Shown here: positions 35,536 through 46,398 of the stretch, piece by piece
Layout: each line of letters starts with the position of its first letter
Numbering within the stretch: the stretch's first letter is position 1
Source of the DNA: Hephaestia sp. MAHUQ-44
GTDB taxonomy: Bacteria > Pseudomonadota > Alphaproteobacteria > Sphingomonadales > Sphingomonadaceae
Reading direction: 5' to 3'
Length of the DNA: 64,000 nt
Assembly (NCBI RefSeq): GCF_023806085.1
Contig: NZ_JAMSLX010000005.1
Location: 124,001-188,000 of the forward strand
Position numbers and translations under genes: made by a program
Notes under the pieces: generated by a model
The model's database searches: none
What the model was told of the DNA's origin: nothing
What the model saw: only the letters and a program-made list of their open reading frames with translations

Positions 35536-36924
35536 ATGATCAGGCTGTTCAAACATTACGTCCCCAACGCCGTGCTGCTGCTCGGGTTGCTCGATATCAT
35601 CCTGTTGCTGGCGGCGGCCGAACTGGGCTGGGTGATCCGCGCACACCAGATCGACATGGCGGTCGAACCGGTACTGACGCGGCTGCCACAGCTCGCCAGC
35701 TTCGCGCTCAGCCTCGAACTCGCGATGGTGGCGGTGGGTGTTTACGGTGCCGACGCGCTCCAATCGCTGCGTTTCGCGACCGCGCGGCTGCTGGTCGCGG
35801 TATCGCTCGGCACGATCTTCCTGAGCCTGATCTTCTTCCTCGTGCCGACGCTGACCTTCTGGCGATCGAACCTGCTCTACGCGATGGCGATCGCGGCGGT
35901 GGCGATGATCGCCTTGCGCATCCTGCTCGGCAAGACGCTGGGCAGCCAGGTGTTCAAGCGGCGGATCGTGGTGCTGGGTGCGGGCGCGCGCGCGGTGCGG
36001 CTGAAGGCGCTGGCGGCGACGCCGGGCGCGGCGTTCGTCGTCGTCGGCTATGTCGCGATGAACGAGGCCAACCGCATCATCCCCGAGGCGATCGCGCGCG
36101 ACGCGATCTACAACCTTGCCGACCATGTGGTGTTGTTGAACGCGAGCGAGGTGGTGCTGGCGCTCGAGGAACGGCGCAACGCGCTGCCGCTCAAGGACCT
36201 GCTGCGGATCAAGACCACCGGGGTTCACGTCAACGAGATCTCGACCTTTCTCGAACGCGAGACGGGACGCGTCGATCTCGACAGCGTCAATCCGTCGTGG
36301 CTGATCTTTTCCGACGGCTTTTCGTCGAGCCGCGTACTCTCAAGCCTGTTCAAGCGGCTGTTCGACATCGCCGCGAGCCTGGTGCTGCTCATCATCGCGC
36401 TGCCGTTGATCGTGCTGGTCGGGATCATCATCAAGCTCGAGAGCCGCGGGCCGGCATTCTACCGCCAGCGCCGCGTGGGGCTGTACAATCAGGGCTTCGA
36501 CATCGTGAAGCTGCGCTCGATGCGGCAGGACGCCGAGGTCGGCGGCCAGGCGGTATGGGCGGAGAAGGACGATCCGCGCATCACCCGCGTCGGCCGCATC
36601 ATCCGCAAGCTGCGGATCGACGAGCTGCCGCAAGTGTGGAGTGTGCTCAAGGGCGAGATGAGCTTCGTCGGCCCGCGTCCCGAACGCCCCCAGTTCGTCG
36701 AGGATCTCGAGACGCGGCTGCCTTATTATGCCGAACGCCATATGGTGAAGCCGGGGATCACCGGCTGGGCGCAGATCAACTATCCCTATGGCGCGTCGAT
36801 CGAGGATTCGCGGCAGAAGCTCGAATACGACCTTTATTACGCCAAGAATTATTCGCCCTTTCTCGATCTGCTGATCCTGTTGCAGACGATCCGGGTCGTG
36901 CTGTGGCCCGAGGGCGCGCGGTAG
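35536..36924 (+). CDS. XrtA/PEP-CTERM-type undecaprenyl-phosphate sugar transferase
   Basis: The product has 462 residues. Four hydrophobic helices lie within about 10-150, followed by a Rossmann-like middle domain (KRRIVVLGAGARAVRLKALA). A fifth helix (SLVLLIIALPLIVLVGIIIKLE) leads into the catalytic bacterial-sugar-transferase domain with FYRQRRVG, KLRIDELPQVWSVLKGEMSF and VGPRPERPQF. This arrangement fits the TIGR03013 glycosyltransferases that start repeat-unit synthesis in exosortase-linked exopolysaccharide clusters. It is followed after 11 bases by prsK. It probably adds the first sugar phosphate to undecaprenyl phosphate. Confidence 0.88.
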   Translation: MIRLFKHYVPNAVLLLGLLDIILLLAAAELGWVIRAHQIDMAVEPVLTRLPQLASFALSLELAMVAVGVYGADALQSLRFATARLLVAVSLGTIFLSLIFFLVPTLTFWRSNLLYAMAIAAVAMIALRILLGKTLGSQVFKRRIVVLGAGARAVRLKALAATPGAAFVVVGYVAMNEANRIIPEAIARDAIYNLADHVVLLNASEVVLALEERRNALPLKDLLRIKTTGVHVNEISTFLERETGRVDLDSVNPSWLIFSDGFSSSRVLSSLFKRLFDIAASLVLLIIALPLIVLVGIIIKLESRGPAFYRQRRVGLYNQGFDIVKLRSMRQDAEVGGQAVWAEKDDPRITRVGRIIRKLRIDELPQVWSVLKGEMSFVGPRPERPQFVEDLETRLPYYAERHMVKPGITGWAQINYPYGASIEDSRQKLEYDLYYAKNYSPFLDLLILLQTIRVVLWPEGAR

Positions 36925-36935
36925 GCGGCGCAACG

Positions 36936-38993
36936 ATGGTCCAGCCGCTTATCCTGTGGGGCCATGCACTGGCAGCACTCCTGTTCGGGGTGCTTGCTGT
37001 GTCGCAGGTGCGCGGGGCGGGCAGCGCCTTGCCGCGGCTGACCTTCCTGATCGCGCTGGGCATGACCGCCTTGTGGGCGCTTGCCGTCGCCGGGATCGAC
37101 GATCGCGAGGTGGCGCCGCGCCTGACCGAATCGCTGCGCAACCTCGCCTGGCTCGCCTTCATGTACGCACTGGTGCGGCGCGGGCGGCGGGCAACGGAAA
37201 GCGCCGCGATCACCGGTATCTACACGATCGTCGGCCTGATCGTATTGATCGGGCTGGCGCTGGGGCTGACGGCCGAGGGCAGCGCCCCCGCGTTCGCCGG
37301 GGTGCGGATGGTACTGGCCATGATGGTCGCGGTGTCGGCGCTGGTGCTGGTGCATCACCTGCACGTCGCGGTGTCGCCACGCGCACGCGACGGCATCCGG
37401 CTGGCAGTGATGGCGCTGGCGGCGCTGTGGCTGATCGATCTGCTGCTCACCGCCGCCGCTTATGCGGGCATCGAGGACAAGAGCCCGATGATCGCGATCC
37501 GCGGCTTCGCGGTCGCCGCGCTGGCGCCGCTGTTCGCGCTCGCCGTCCATCGCAACGGCGACTGGTCGCTCCGCTTGTCGCGGACGGTGACCTACCAGTC
37601 GCTCTCGCTGATCGGCATCGCGGTCTATGTGCTGTCGATGGTGCTCGCGACGAGCGCGATCACCGCCTGGGGCGGCGGCCATGCCCGGATCGCGCAGACC
37701 GCGTTCGTGTTCGGATCGACCGCCGCCGCGCTGACCCTTCTTTCCAGCCCGTGGTTGCGCGCGTGGATCCGGGTCAAGCTCGCCAAGCATCTGTTCCGCC
37801 ATCGCTATGATTATCGCGCCGAATGGGTGCGCTTCACCGACACGCTGGGCCAGCCGGGCGCCGACGCCGCGCCGCTCGATGAGCGTATCGTCAAGGCGAT
37901 CGCCGACCTGACCGAATCGCCCGGCGGGGTGCTGCTGGTGCCCGAGGAGGCCGAACTGGGCTTCGGCGCGGCGTGGAACTGGCCCGCCGACGCGCTGCCG
38001 AGCCAGACCGGCGACGCCGCGCTGGCCGCCTTTCTGGGTGCGAGCAGCCGGATCGTCGAACTCGACCGTCTCCGCACCGGGCATGGCGACCCCGCCGAAC
38101 TGGCGAGCGTACCGATCTGGATGCTCGATTGCACGCAGGCCTGGGTGCTGGTGCCGCTGGTCCATTTCGGCCAGCTTACCGGCGTCATCCTGCTCGCGCG
38201 CCCCCCGCTCGACCGCGCGCTCGACTGGGAGGATTTCGACCTGTTGCACATCGCCGGGCGGCAGGTGGCGAGCTACCTTGCCGAAGCCCGCGCGCAAGGG
38301 GCGCTCGCCGATGCGCAGCGTTTCGACGAGTTCAACCGGCGCTTCGCCTTCATCCTGCACGACATCAAGAATCTGGTGAGTCAGTTGAGCCTCGTCGCGC
38401 GCAACGCCGAGCGCCACGCCGACAATCCCGATTTCCGCGCCGACATGATCGCGACGCTCAAGGAATCGGCCGGGCGGATGAACGACCTGCTCGCGCGGCT
38501 GTCGCTCCATCACGCCGGGGGCACGCGCACCGAGCCGCCGACCACGATCCACATCCTGCCGCTGATCGAACGCGTGGCCGCCGGCCGGCGCGCGCAGCAC
38601 CCGATCGTCACCAGCGGGACTGACGACGCCATCATCGAGGGCGATCCCGCGCGGCTCGAACAGGTGCTCGGCCATCTCGTCCAGAATGCGATCGAGGCGA
38701 GCCCGCCGACCGAGCCGGTGACGCTCGCCATCTCGACCGATGGCGAGCGCGTGGCGATCGACGTGATCGACCGCGGGTGCGGCATGGCGCCAGGGTTCGT
38801 GCGCGATCAATTGTTCCGGCCGTTCGTCTCCTCCAAGCCCGGCGGGTTCGGGATCGGTGCGTTCGAGGCGCGCCAGTTGACCGCCGCGATGGGCGGCGAG
38901 GTGAGCGTGACCAGCCGCGAGGGCGAGGGCACGCGCTTCCGCGTCACCCTGCCCGCCGCGCGCCGCCGTGCCGCGCTGGACGCCGTCGCATGA
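36936..38993 (+). CDS. prsK: PEP-CTERM system sensor histidine kinase PrsK
   Basis: The product has 685 residues: eight or so N-terminal transmembrane helices (1-290), a GAF-like domain (about 320-445), then RRFAFILHDIKNLVSQLSLVARNAERH with phospho-accepting His475. The ATPase domain has HLVQNAIEASP (N box), DRGCGMAP (G1) and SSKPGGFGIGAFEARQL (G2). The HDIKN H-box and polytopic sensor are characteristic of PrsK. Its TGA overlaps the prsR ATG (ATGA). It should phosphorylate PrsR. The signal is unknown. Confidence 0.92.
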   Translation: MVQPLILWGHALAALLFGVLAVSQVRGAGSALPRLTFLIALGMTALWALAVAGIDDREVAPRLTESLRNLAWLAFMYALVRRGRRATESAAITGIYTIVGLIVLIGLALGLTAEGSAPAFAGVRMVLAMMVAVSALVLVHHLHVAVSPRARDGIRLAVMALAALWLIDLLLTAAAYAGIEDKSPMIAIRGFAVAALAPLFALAVHRNGDWSLRLSRTVTYQSLSLIGIAVYVLSMVLATSAITAWGGGHARIAQTAFVFGSTAAALTLLSSPWLRAWIRVKLAKHLFRHRYDYRAEWVRFTDTLGQPGADAAPLDERIVKAIADLTESPGGVLLVPEEAELGFGAAWNWPADALPSQTGDAALAAFLGASSRIVELDRLRTGHGDPAELASVPIWMLDCTQAWVLVPLVHFGQLTGVILLARPPLDRALDWEDFDLLHIAGRQVASYLAEARAQGALADAQRFDEFNRRFAFILHDIKNLVSQLSLVARNAERHADNPDFRADMIATLKESAGRMNDLLARLSLHHAGGTRTEPPTTIHILPLIERVAAGRRAQHPIVTSGTDDAIIEGDPARLEQVLGHLVQNAIEASPPTEPVTLAISTDGERVAIDVIDRGCGMAPGFVRDQLFRPFVSSKPGGFGIGAFEARQLTAAMGGEVSVTSREGEGTRFRVTLPAARRRAALDAVA

Positions 38994-40345
38994 GCGGCCC
39001 CCGCAAATTGCTGATCGTCGAGGACGATCTCGGGCTCCAGCGGCAATTGCGCTGGGCGTATGACGATTATGTCGTGCTCGTCGCAGGCGACCGCGCGACC
39101 GCGATCGACCTGCTGCGCGCCGAGGAACCCGATGTCGTCACGCTCGATCTGGGGCTGCCGCCCGACCCCGACGGGGTGAGCGAAGGCTTTGCCACGCTGG
39201 CCGAGATGCTCGCGCTCAAGCCCGACACCAAGGTGATCGTCGCCTCGGGCCATGGCGCGCGCGACAGTGCACGCCGCGCGATCGCCGAGGGGGCGTGGGA
39301 TTTCTACCAGAAGCCGATCGACATCGACACGCTGGGGCTGATCGTCGCGCGCGCCTTCCACGTCCACGATCTCGAGGTCGAGAACCGGCGGCTGGCCGAG
39401 CGCGGCGACGGCGCCACCGCCGGGCTGGGCGGAATCATCACCGCCGCGCCCGAAATGCTCAAGGTGATGCGCACGATCGAACGCGTCGCCGCCGCCGATG
39501 TCTCGGTGATGCTGCTCGGCGCGAGCGGGACCGGTAAGGAATTGCTCGCGCGCGGGCTGCACGACGCGAGCCCGCGCAGCCGGGGCGCGTTCGTCGCGAT
39601 CAATTGCGCCGCGATCCCCGAGACGCTGCTCGAAAGCGAATTGTTCGGGCATGAAAAGGGCGCGTTCACGGGCGCGGTAAAAACCGTGATCGGCAAGATC
39701 GAACAGGCCGCGGGCGGGACGCTGTTCCTCGACGAGGTCGGCGACATTCCGCTCGCGCTTCAGGTCAAGCTGCTGCGGTTCCTGCAAGAGCGCGTGATCG
39801 AGCGGATCGGCGGGCGCCGGCACATCGCGGTCGACACGCGGATCGTGTGCGCGACGCATCAGGATGTCGACACGATGGTGGCCGAGGGGCGCTTTCGCGA
39901 CGACCTGTATTACCGGCTCGCCGAGATCGTCGTGCGTATCCCCGCGCTCGCCGAGCGGCCGGGCGATGCCGGGCTGCTGGCGCGGCATTTCATCAAGAAG
40001 CACGCGCACGCGATGCGCAGCCAGGCCACCACGCTGTCGGCCGACGCGCGCGCCGCGATCGACGCCTGGGGCTGGCCGGGCAACGTCCGTGAACTGGAGA
40101 ACCGCGTCAAGCGCGCGGTCATCATGGCCGACGGCAAGAGCGTGACCGCCGCCGACCTCGATCTCGACACCGCCGCCGACGACGCACCGATCAATCTCAA
40201 GGCCGCGCGCGAGAGCGCCGACCGCAAGGCGATCCGCCACGCGCTGGCCCGCGCCGAGGGCAATATCTCGAACACCGCCAAGCTGCTCGGGATCAGCCGG
40301 CCGACGCTGTACGATCTGCTCAAGAATTACGGCCTGCATGCCTGA
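38990..40345 (+). CDS. prsR: PEP-CTERM-box sigma-54-dependent response regulator PrsR
   Basis: The product has 451 residues. The receiver domain has Asp53 in TLDLGLPP. The AAA+ domain has GASGTGKE, HEKGAFTGA (sigma-54 contact loop), GGTLFLDEVGD and GRFRDDLYYRL. A Fis-type HTH follows at the C-terminus (EGNISNTAKLLGISRPTLYDLLKNYGL). It activates sigma-54 promoters of PEP-CTERM and exopolysaccharide genes in characterised systems. It overlaps prsK by four bases and prsT by eight, so kinase, regulator and TPR protein are translated as a unit. Confidence 0.94.
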   Translation: MSGPRKLLIVEDDLGLQRQLRWAYDDYVVLVAGDRATAIDLLRAEEPDVVTLDLGLPPDPDGVSEGFATLAEMLALKPDTKVIVASGHGARDSARRAIAEGAWDFYQKPIDIDTLGLIVARAFHVHDLEVENRRLAERGDGATAGLGGIITAAPEMLKVMRTIERVAAADVSVMLLGASGTGKELLARGLHDASPRSRGAFVAINCAAIPETLLESELFGHEKGAFTGAVKTVIGKIEQAAGGTLFLDEVGDIPLALQVKLLRFLQERVIERIGGRRHIAVDTRIVCATHQDVDTMVAEGRFRDDLYYRLAEIVVRIPALAERPGDAGLLARHFIKKHAHAMRSQATTLSADARAAIDAWGWPGNVRELENRVKRAVIMADGKSVTAADLDLDTAADDAPINLKAARESADRKAIRHALARAEGNISNTAKLLGISRPTLYDLLKNYGLHA

Positions 40346-42383
40346 CCAGCCGGGTGCCGCGATCGTACTGGTCGGGGAACCGCGCTTCCGCCGCAAATGG
40401 ACGCAGCGCAACGGCGAGCGGCGGCGGCGGCGGGTGCGCTTGTCTCCAACGATGGCACGCGTGTTGACGCTGGCGGTGGCGATCCTGCTGTTCGCCGCGC
40501 TTTATGCCTTCGCCCCGCGCCCCGAGCCCGCCCCCGACCGTGCCGCCGCGACCGAGGCGCTCACGCGCGCGCTGGTGCTGTTCGGGCGCGGCAATGTGAG
40601 CGGGGCGCTGACAGCAGCGCAGGAGGCGACCAACGCCGACAGGAATTGGGGGCTGGCGCACGCCTTTGCCGCGCGGCTGCATTTGGCGCAGGGCGATGGC
40701 GATGCCGCTGAAGCCGCGATCGTGCGTGCGCGGCGCACCGGCTTTGCGCCCGAGCGTACGCAGCATCTGCTTGCCGACGCGTGGCTGCTCCAGGGCGATC
40801 CCGCGCGCGCGATCGCCAAAGCCCGCCAGGCGCCGCCGCGTTACGCCGCTTATGCGACGCGGGTCCGCGCGCGCGCCGCCGCCGCACAGGGCGAGGCAGG
40901 CGCGGCGCAGGCGCTGCTCGCGCCGTTGCTCGATCATGACGATGCCGCGGCCTGGGCCGATCTCGGGACGATCCGGCGCGATACCGGGGATATCGGCGGC
41001 GCGATCGACGCCACCGCCCGCGCGGGCGCGATCAACCCCGCGATTCCCGGCCTGCTCGTGCTCAAGGGCACGCTGGTGCGCAGCCAATACGGCCTCGTCG
41101 CCGCGCTGCCATGGTTCGAGGCGGCGGACCGGCATGATCCCGCCGATCTCGACGCGCTGGTCGAGGAGGCCGCGACGCTGGGCGATCTGGGGCGGGCGCA
41201 GGACATGCTGGCGGTGACGCGCCGCGCGATCGCGACCGACCCCGCCGATCCGCGCGCTTATTATCTGCAGGCCGTGCTCGCCGCGCGCGCGGGGCGGTTC
41301 GATCTCGCGCGCGTGCTGCTCCAGAAAACCGGGGGCACGCTGCGCGGGATGCCCGCCGTGATGCTGCTCGGCGGGATGCTCGATTATCATGACGGCGCCT
41401 ATGAACAGGCAATCGGCCAGTGGCGCGCGCTGGCCGGCACCCAATCCTATAACCTGACCGCGCGACGGCTGCTTGGCGCCGCGCTGCTGCGCGCGGGCGA
41501 TGCCAAGGGCGCGCTCGACGTGCTGCGGCCGGTGGCGCTGCGCGCCGATGCCGACCGTTACACGCTGACGCTGGTCGCGCGTGCGTTCGAGGCGATCGGC
41601 GAGCGCGACTGGGCGGGGCTTTATCTCGATCGCGCGGCCGCCCCCGAGCGCGGCGCGGCGACACCGTTCGGGACCGAGGACAGCCTCGCCATGCTCGCCG
41701 CGGCCGCCGAGGACGCACCCGGCGATCCGCAGGCGGCGGTCGATTATGTGCGCGGGCTGATCGAAACCGTCCAGCCCGCCGCGGCGCTGGTGCGCGCGCG
41801 TCAGCTTGCGCAGGCCGCGTCCGGCGCGCCGGCGGCGCATTTGCTGGTGGGCGACGTGCTCGCCGCGGCCAACCACCAACAGGACGCGGCGGCTGCTTAT
41901 GCGCGTGCCGCCGACCTGCGGTTCGACGCCCCGACCGCACTTCGGCTGGTGACCGCGCTCGACCGAGCCGGACGGCGCGACGCGGCGGCGCACACATTGG
42001 GGCTCTACCTTGCGCAGAACCCGGAGAGCCGCGACGCGCAGCGGCTGATGGCGCGCTGGCAATTGGCGGCGGGCGATTGGGACGACGCGATCGCCACGCT
42101 CGAACGACTGCGGGCGCGGACCGGTGACACCGATGCGATGCTGCTCGCCGAACTCGGCAGCGCGCATCTCGGGCGTGGCGACATGGCCGAGGCGACCCGG
42201 CTGACCGCGGCCGCGCACCGCCTTGCGCCGCTCGATCCGGCGATTACCGATGCTTATGGCTGGGCATTGTTCAAGACCGGCCGCCGGGCCGCGGCGCGCC
42301 AGCTGCTCCGCCAGGCGGTGGCGACCGCGCCCGACCACCCCGGCCTGCGCGCGCATCTGGCGCAGGCGACGGCCGTGCGTTGA
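40338..42383 (+). CDS. prsT: TPR-repeat protein, PrsT-like
   Basis: The product has 681 residues. A cytoplasmic basic tail is followed by one transmembrane helix (about 41-59, RVLTLAVAILLFAALYAFAP), then more than 15 TPR-like helical pairs such as RRLLGAALLRAGDAKGALDVL and TDAYGWALFKTGRRAAARQLLRQAVATAPDHPGLRAHL. It overlaps the prsR stop by eight bases. Position and architecture match PrsT of XrtA/PEP-CTERM systems, but the N-terminal helix is not a clear lipoprotein signal. It may be a scaffold for polysaccharide export. Confidence 0.82.
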   Translation: MPDQPGAAIVLVGEPRFRRKWTQRNGERRRRRVRLSPTMARVLTLAVAILLFAALYAFAPRPEPAPDRAAATEALTRALVLFGRGNVSGALTAAQEATNADRNWGLAHAFAARLHLAQGDGDAAEAAIVRARRTGFAPERTQHLLADAWLLQGDPARAIAKARQAPPRYAAYATRVRARAAAAQGEAGAAQALLAPLLDHDDAAAWADLGTIRRDTGDIGGAIDATARAGAINPAIPGLLVLKGTLVRSQYGLVAALPWFEAADRHDPADLDALVEEAATLGDLGRAQDMLAVTRRAIATDPADPRAYYLQAVLAARAGRFDLARVLLQKTGGTLRGMPAVMLLGGMLDYHDGAYEQAIGQWRALAGTQSYNLTARRLLGAALLRAGDAKGALDVLRPVALRADADRYTLTLVARAFEAIGERDWAGLYLDRAAAPERGAATPFGTEDSLAMLAAAAEDAPGDPQAAVDYVRGLIETVQPAAALVRARQLAQAASGAPAAHLLVGDVLAAANHQQDAAAAYARAADLRFDAPTALRLVTALDRAGRRDAAAHTLGLYLAQNPESRDAQRLMARWQLAAGDWDDAIATLERLRARTGDTDAMLLAELGSAHLGRGDMAEATRLTAAAHRLAPLDPAITDAYGWALFKTGRRAAARQLLRQAVATAPDHPGLRAHLAQATAVR

Positions 42384-42426
42384 GGGCTGACGCGGGCATA
42401 TCGTTTCGTTAGAGCCGCTTCATCGT

Positions 42427-42510
42427 CGTTCGCCCTGAGCTTGTCGAAGGGCCGTTCCTGGTTCGCGCCGGCAAAGAAGAACCGTGCTTCGACATGCACG
42501 GCGCGACCGG
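42427..42510. repeat. Dispersed intergenic palindrome, copy 5
   Basis: Left arm cgttcgccctgagcttgtcg with aagggccgttc; right arm gaaccgtgcttcgacatgca with cggcgcgaccgg. The left arm is identical over 20 bases to copy 1 at 7179. It fills the spacer between prsT and the DUF815 ATPase and ends 28 bases before the latter's start. Confidence 0.8.
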
Positions 42511-42537
42511 AAAACACTGGACAACCGGGGTATCCGC

Positions 42538-43347
42538 ATGACCGATCCGATCGACCGTATCGCCGCCGCGCTCGAGCGGCTGGCCCCGCCCCCGCCGCCG
42601 ACGGCCGATCCGCTGGCGCACCAGGCCTATGTCTGGCGCGGCGACGGGCTTGCCGCCGCGCGCCAGTTCGCGCCGCTAGCGCTCGATATGCTCCACGGGG
42701 TGGAGAACCAGAAGGCCGCGCTGGTGGCCAATCTCGAACGGCTCGCCGCGGGCCATGCCGCGCAGGACGTGCTGCTGTGGGGCGCGCGCGGCACGGGCAA
42801 ATCGGCGCTGGTCAAGAGCGCGGTCGGGCACGTTCAGGCCGCGGGCGGCGCGCTGGCGCTGATCGAGGTGGTGACGCATCAACTCGATGATCTGGCGACG
42901 CTGTTCGACGCGATCGCGCCGGTTGAGCGCGCCTTTGCCCTGTTCATCGACGATCTCGGCTTCGATGCGGCGAGCGATGCGCGCGCGCTGCGATCGATGC
43001 TCGAAGGCGGTGCCGAGGCGCGCCCCGCCAATGCGCGGCTGGTCGTCACCTCCAACCGGCGCCATCTGGTGCCGCGCGACATCGCCGAGCAGGACAGCGC
43101 GATCAACCCGCGCGATTCGATCGACGATCACCTCGCGCTCGCCGACCGGTTCGGGCTCAGCCTCGGCTTCCACGTCGTCGATCAGGACGGCTATCTGGAT
43201 ATCGTGCGCGGCTATGCTGTGGCCTATGGCCTGCCGTTCGACCCGCAGGAAGCGGTCAATTGGGCGACCCGCCGCGGCAGCCGATCGGGCCGCGTCGCGT
43301 GGCAATATGTCGTCGATCTGGCGGGGCGGAACGGGAAGGCGCTGTAG
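42538..43347 (+). CDS. DUF815 family AAA-type ATPase
   Basis: The product has 269 residues. LLWGARGTGKSALVKSAV is a Walker A motif, and FALFIDDLGFD is a Walker B-like strand. ARLVVTSNRRHLVPRDIAEQDSAINPRDSIDDHLALADRFGLSLGF is the conserved DUF815 core with sensor and arginine residues. The family is widespread in alphaproteobacteria; its role is not established. Ser/Asp residues in NPRDSIDDHLALADRF are invariant in family members I know. It converges on the ABC-F gene nine bases downstream. Confidence 0.88.
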   Translation: MTDPIDRIAAALERLAPPPPPTADPLAHQAYVWRGDGLAAARQFAPLALDMLHGVENQKAALVANLERLAAGHAAQDVLLWGARGTGKSALVKSAVGHVQAAGGALALIEVVTHQLDDLATLFDAIAPVERAFALFIDDLGFDAASDARALRSMLEGGAEARPANARLVVTSNRRHLVPRDIAEQDSAINPRDSIDDHLALADRFGLSLGFHVVDQDGYLDIVRGYAVAYGLPFDPQEAVNWATRRGSRSGRVAWQYVVDLAGRNGKAL

Positions 43348-43356
43348 CCCTCGGCC

Positions 43357-45135
<1,779 letters not shown>

Positions 45136-45241
45136 GGTGCCGCGTCCCCTAGGACGCCGGGGCCGGAACGGCAAATGCCGCATGCCGGCGATGAGCGCGA
45201 CGTGAGCGGGGCATTCATAGGCTATTCAACGCATCGCCGCT

Positions 45242-45571
45242 ATGCCACACGCCATGAGAATGGCTGTCGTCTCTGCGTTCTGCGCCCTTGCGGCACTCGC
45301 CGTGACCGGTTCCGCGCAGCCCGCGGAAGCGGCACAGCATCGCCGTGGCGATCAGCAGGAAGCCTTTGAGGCACGCCGCGACGGTCGAATCCTGCCTTTG
45401 CGCGAGATCGAGCAGCGGATCGTGCCGGCGATGAAGGATTCGCGCTATCTTGGCTTTGTGTTCGATTCGGCGAGCGCCATTTACACGCTCAAGTTCCTGC
45501 GCAATGGAGTCGTGATCTGGGTGGACGTCGATGGGCGGACAGGCCGCATCATCGGCCGGACCGATCGCTGA
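45242..45571 (+). CDS. PepSY-like periplasmic protein
   Basis: The product has 109 residues from the first ATG; in-frame ATGs at 45254 and 45260 are also possible and would leave a tighter signal peptide (MAVVSAFCALAALAVTGSAQPAEAA). The mature part has REIEQRIVPAMKDSRYLGFVFDSASAIYTLKFLRNGVVIWVDVDGRTGRIIGR, the helix-strand pattern and VDGRTGRII ending of PepSY domains. It lies 34 bases upstream of a PhoB-type regulator, a common arrangement in which the PepSY protein belongs to the two-component operon. Confidence 0.82.
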   Translation: MPHAMRMAVVSAFCALAALAVTGSAQPAEAAQHRRGDQQEAFEARRDGRILPLREIEQRIVPAMKDSRYLGFVFDSASAIYTLKFLRNGVVIWVDVDGRTGRIIGRTDR

Positions 45572-45605
45572 CCACCCCGCCGACGGCATAACAGGGAGAC
45601 TGCAC

Positions 45606-46283
45606 GTGCGCGTTCTGATCGTCGAGGATGAGCCGAGCCTGGGCCAGCAGCTCAAAAGCACGCTCGAGGGCGCCGGCTATGCGATCGACCTCGCCACCGA
45701 TGGCGAGGAAGGCCATTTTCTGGGCTCGACCGAAACCTATGACGCGGTGGTACTCGACCTCGGCCTGCCCGAGATCGACGGGCTGACCGTGCTCGACCGC
45801 TGGCGCAAGGACGAACGCGTGATGCCCGTGCTGGTGCTCACCGCGCGCGACAGCTGGTCGGACAAGGTCGCCGGGCTCGATGCCGGGGCCGACGACTATC
45901 TCGCCAAGCCGTTCCAGACCGAGGAACTGATCGCCCGGCTGCGCGCGCTGATCCGCCGCGCCTCGGGCAATGCCTCGTCCGAGCTGACCGCAGGCGACGT
46001 GCGGCTCGACACGCGGTCGGGCAAGGTCTCGCGCGCCGGCGAGCCGGTGAAGCTGACCGCGCAGGAATATAAATTGCTGAGCTATCTGCTCCACCACAAG
46101 GGCAAGGTCGTCAGCCGTACCGAGCTGATCGAGCATATTTACGATCAGGATTTCGACCGCGATTCGAACACGATCGAGGTGTTCGTCACGCGCATCCGCA
46201 AGAAGCTGGGACAGGACGTGATCACCACGATCCGCGGCCTCGGTTACAGCCTCGAAGATCCCGACGATCGCCGGGAAGCATAA
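45606..46283 (+). CDS. OmpR/PhoB-family response regulator
   Basis: The product has 225 residues: receiver domain with Glu7/Asp8, phospho-acceptor Asp51 (VVLDLGLPEIDG), Thr in VLTARDSW and Lys in LAKPF, then a winged-helix domain (KLTAQEYKLLSYLLHHKGKVVSRTELIEHIYD...NTIEVFVTRIRKKLG). It resembles PhoP-type regulators. It starts at GTG eight bases after aggga. The cognate kinase follows at 46399, but a repeat element lies between them. Confidence 0.93.
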   Translation: MRVLIVEDEPSLGQQLKSTLEGAGYAIDLATDGEEGHFLGSTETYDAVVLDLGLPEIDGLTVLDRWRKDERVMPVLVLTARDSWSDKVAGLDAGADDYLAKPFQTEELIARLRALIRRASGNASSELTAGDVRLDTRSGKVSRAGEPVKLTAQEYKLLSYLLHHKGKVVSRTELIEHIYDQDFDRDSNTIEVFVTRIRKKLGQDVITTIRGLGYSLEDPDDRREA

Positions 46284-46291
46284 ACCCCCTC

Positions 46292-46375
46292 CGTTCGCCC
46301 TCAGCCTGTCGAAGGGCTGTTCTTCTGTCATCCGGGAAAGGAAAAACGGTGCTTCGACAAGCTCGGCACGAACGG
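46292..46375. repeat. Dispersed intergenic palindrome, copy 6, between regulator and kinase genes
   Basis: Left arm cgttcgccctcagcctgtcg with aagggctgttctt; right arm gaaaaacggtgcttcgacaa with gctcggcacgaacgg. It occupies nearly all of the 115-base spacer between the response regulator and histidine kinase genes and would form a strong hairpin in their shared transcript. Confidence 0.85.
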
Positions 46376-46398
46376 AATAGCCTGTCGGCGACGGGCTG

